This document shows positions 3,946-5,013 of a DNA stretch of 5,013 bases, piece after piece. The notes below the pieces were generated by a model. The model was given only the letters and a program-made list of their open reading frames with translations. It had not been told where the DNA came from and ran no database searches. Source of the DNA: Candidatus Intestinimonas stercorigallinarum. GTDB lineage: Bacteria > Bacillota > Clostridia > Oscillospirales > Oscillospiraceae. Each line of letters begins with the position of its first letter. The first letter of the stretch is position 1. The position numbers were made by a program, and so were the translations under genes. Location: the NCBI GenBank assembly GCA_019115345.1, contig DXDV01000060.1, positions 1 through 5,013 on the forward strand. Direction: 5' to 3'.

Positions 3946-5013
3946 GTGTTCGGACGGAAGAAGGGGGCGGGGGAGACCGTGCCGCCCCACCCCCGCCCGG
4001 AGCCCCGGGTGGAGGGCCCTCTCACCCCGGAAAACATGGAGCGGGCCTTTGGGGGCTGCGTGGACTTCGCCAAGCGGCAGGTGGCCCTGGGGGGCGACCC
4101 CCGGCGGACGGCCACCCTCTGCTACCTCTCCGGCATGGTGAAGATGGAGCGGGTGAGCGACTATATCCTCCGGCCCCTGGCCCAGGACGGGGCCCTGGCC
4201 GCCTGCACCGAGGAGGAGGTGGTGGAGCGGGTCCGGAAGGGGGCCCTCTACAACCTCATCCTGGAGGAGCGGACCACCGCCGACCAGGGGGTCTTCGACC
4301 TGGTCAACGGCTGGTGCCTGCTCTTCTTCCCCAAGACCGGGAAGGTCCTCTCCTTCCTGGTCCAGACGGAGGAGAAGCGGGCCGTCTCCCCCTCGGAGAA
4401 CGAGCCCCCCATCAAGGGCCCCAGGGACGGCTTCGTGGAGACCATCCGCACCAACACCTCCATCCTCCGCCGCCGGGTGCGGACCCCCGCCCTGCGCATC
4501 CGGGAGCGGCTGGTGGGGCGGCAGACGGTGACCCCGGTGGACCTGGTGTGGGTGGAGGGCATCGCCAACCCCGAGACGGTGGCCGCCGTGGAGGCCCGGC
4601 TGGATGCCATGGACATCGACGGCCTCATCTCCCCGGCCAGTTTGGAGGAGTACCTGGCCGGCGACCTCCGCACCGCCTTCCCCACCATCCTCTCCACCGA
4701 GCGGCCCGACCGCTTCTCCGCCGGACTGGTGGAGGGCCGGGTGGGACTGCTGGTGGACGGCCTGCCCATGGGCTGGCTGCTGCCCGCCGGGCTGAGCCAG
4801 TTCTTCCGCACCCCCCAGGACAAGGCCCTGAGCTGGATGGCCGCCTCGGCCCTGCTCCTCCTGCGGTACCTGTGCATGCTCACCACCCTCTTTCTCCCCG
4901 CCCTCTATATCGCCGCCGTCACCTTCCACCTGGAGCTGCTGCCCACCCGGCTGGCCCTGGCCATCGTGGCCGCCAAGCAGGACGTGCCCTTCACCACCAT
5001 CTTTGAGGTGCTC
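3946..5013 (+). CDS. GerA-family spore germination protein (GerAA/SpoVAF type), N-terminal part
   Basis: The first 356 codons are present and the gene runs off the right edge; complete family members are about 480-540 residues. These proteins are the A subunits of germinant receptors in the inner spore membrane, or the related SpoVAF, which takes part in ion and dipicolinate release during germination. The short N-terminus is charged and proline-rich (1-30). The cytosolic domain (about 30-290) shows family hallmarks: LCYLSGMVKMERVSDYILRPL, RERLVGRQTVTPVDLVWVEG followed by IANPE (186-210), LDAMDIDGLISPASLEEYL, and FPTILSTERPDR followed by EGRVGLLVDG (245-272). FFRTPQDKALSW then leads into the first membrane segments (about 298-327), with LPALYIAAVTFHLELLPT the typical GerA string. 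The GTG start is supported by AAAGGAGG 7 bases upstream. Whether gerB- or gerC-type partners follow is outside the window, so GerAA and SpoVAF cannot be separated; no spoVA genes precede it. The gene implies an endospore-former. Confidence 0.93.
   Translation, partial: MFGRKKGAGETVPPHPRPEPRVEGPLTPENMERAFGGCVDFAKRQVALGGDPRRTATLCYLSGMVKMERVSDYILRPLAQDGALAACTEEEVVERVRKGALYNLILEERTTADQGVFDLVNGWCLLFFPKTGKVLSFLVQTEEKRAVSPSENEPPIKGPRDGFVETIRTNTSILRRRVRTPALRIRERLVGRQTVTPVDLVWVEGIANPETVAAVEARLDAMDIDGLISPASLEEYLAGDLRTAFPTILSTERPDRFSAGLVEGRVGLLVDGLPMGWLLPAGLSQFFRTPQDKALSWMAASALLLLRYLCMLTTLFLPALYIAAVTFHLELLPTRLALAIVAAKQDVPFTTIFEVL

Overview
The window is a strongly G+C-rich stretch of chromosome, with codon third positions mostly G or C. 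Its gene content is that of an endospore-forming Firmicute. The darA-holB-ricT cluster, a GerA-family germinant-receptor subunit and the particular intergenic repeat families together suggest a high-GC gut Clostridia lineage (Oscillospiraceae; Flavonifractor, Lawsonibacter or Intestinimonas-like). The taxonomic placement is inferred from gene content and repeat style, not from a marker gene.

Layout. Positions 1-2443 hold a tight plus-strand cluster: the 3' end of darA (c-di-AMP receptor, PII-like), holB (DNA polymerase III delta-prime subunit) overlapping it by one base, and ricT (PSP1/YaaT, Y-complex subunit) 17 bases further on. The cluster ends at a perfect 18-bp-stem terminator at 2451-2489. 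Positions 2444-2969 (526 bases) lie between convergent genes and contain no credible gene. They hold at least four hairpin or inverted-repeat elements in a row, apparently of different families. Positions 2970-3752 (minus strand) encode a protein resembling the F420-0:gamma-glutamyl ligase (CofE) fold, with a good sigma-A-type promoter and a strong ribosome binding site. Positions 3753-3945 form a divergent intergenic region with a 12-bp perfect palindrome inside the promoter spacer and a related inverted repeat nearby. From 3946 to the right edge runs the first 356 codons of a GerA-family spore germination protein, starting at GTG and cut by the window end.

How the genes fit together. darA, holB and ricT form a conserved Firmicute housekeeping neighbourhood. 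In Bacillus subtilis the order is darA-yaaR-holB-ricT-yabA, and here yaaR is absent between darA and holB. The products act in unrelated processes: second-messenger sensing, replication clamp loading, and RNA maturation or sporulation control. The ligase-like gene and the germination gene are divergent, each with its own translation signals. I see no previously undescribed multi-gene system. The least explained parts are the repeat cluster, the paired palindromes in the divergent promoter region, the ligase-like protein of unknown reaction, and the long basic tail on RicT.
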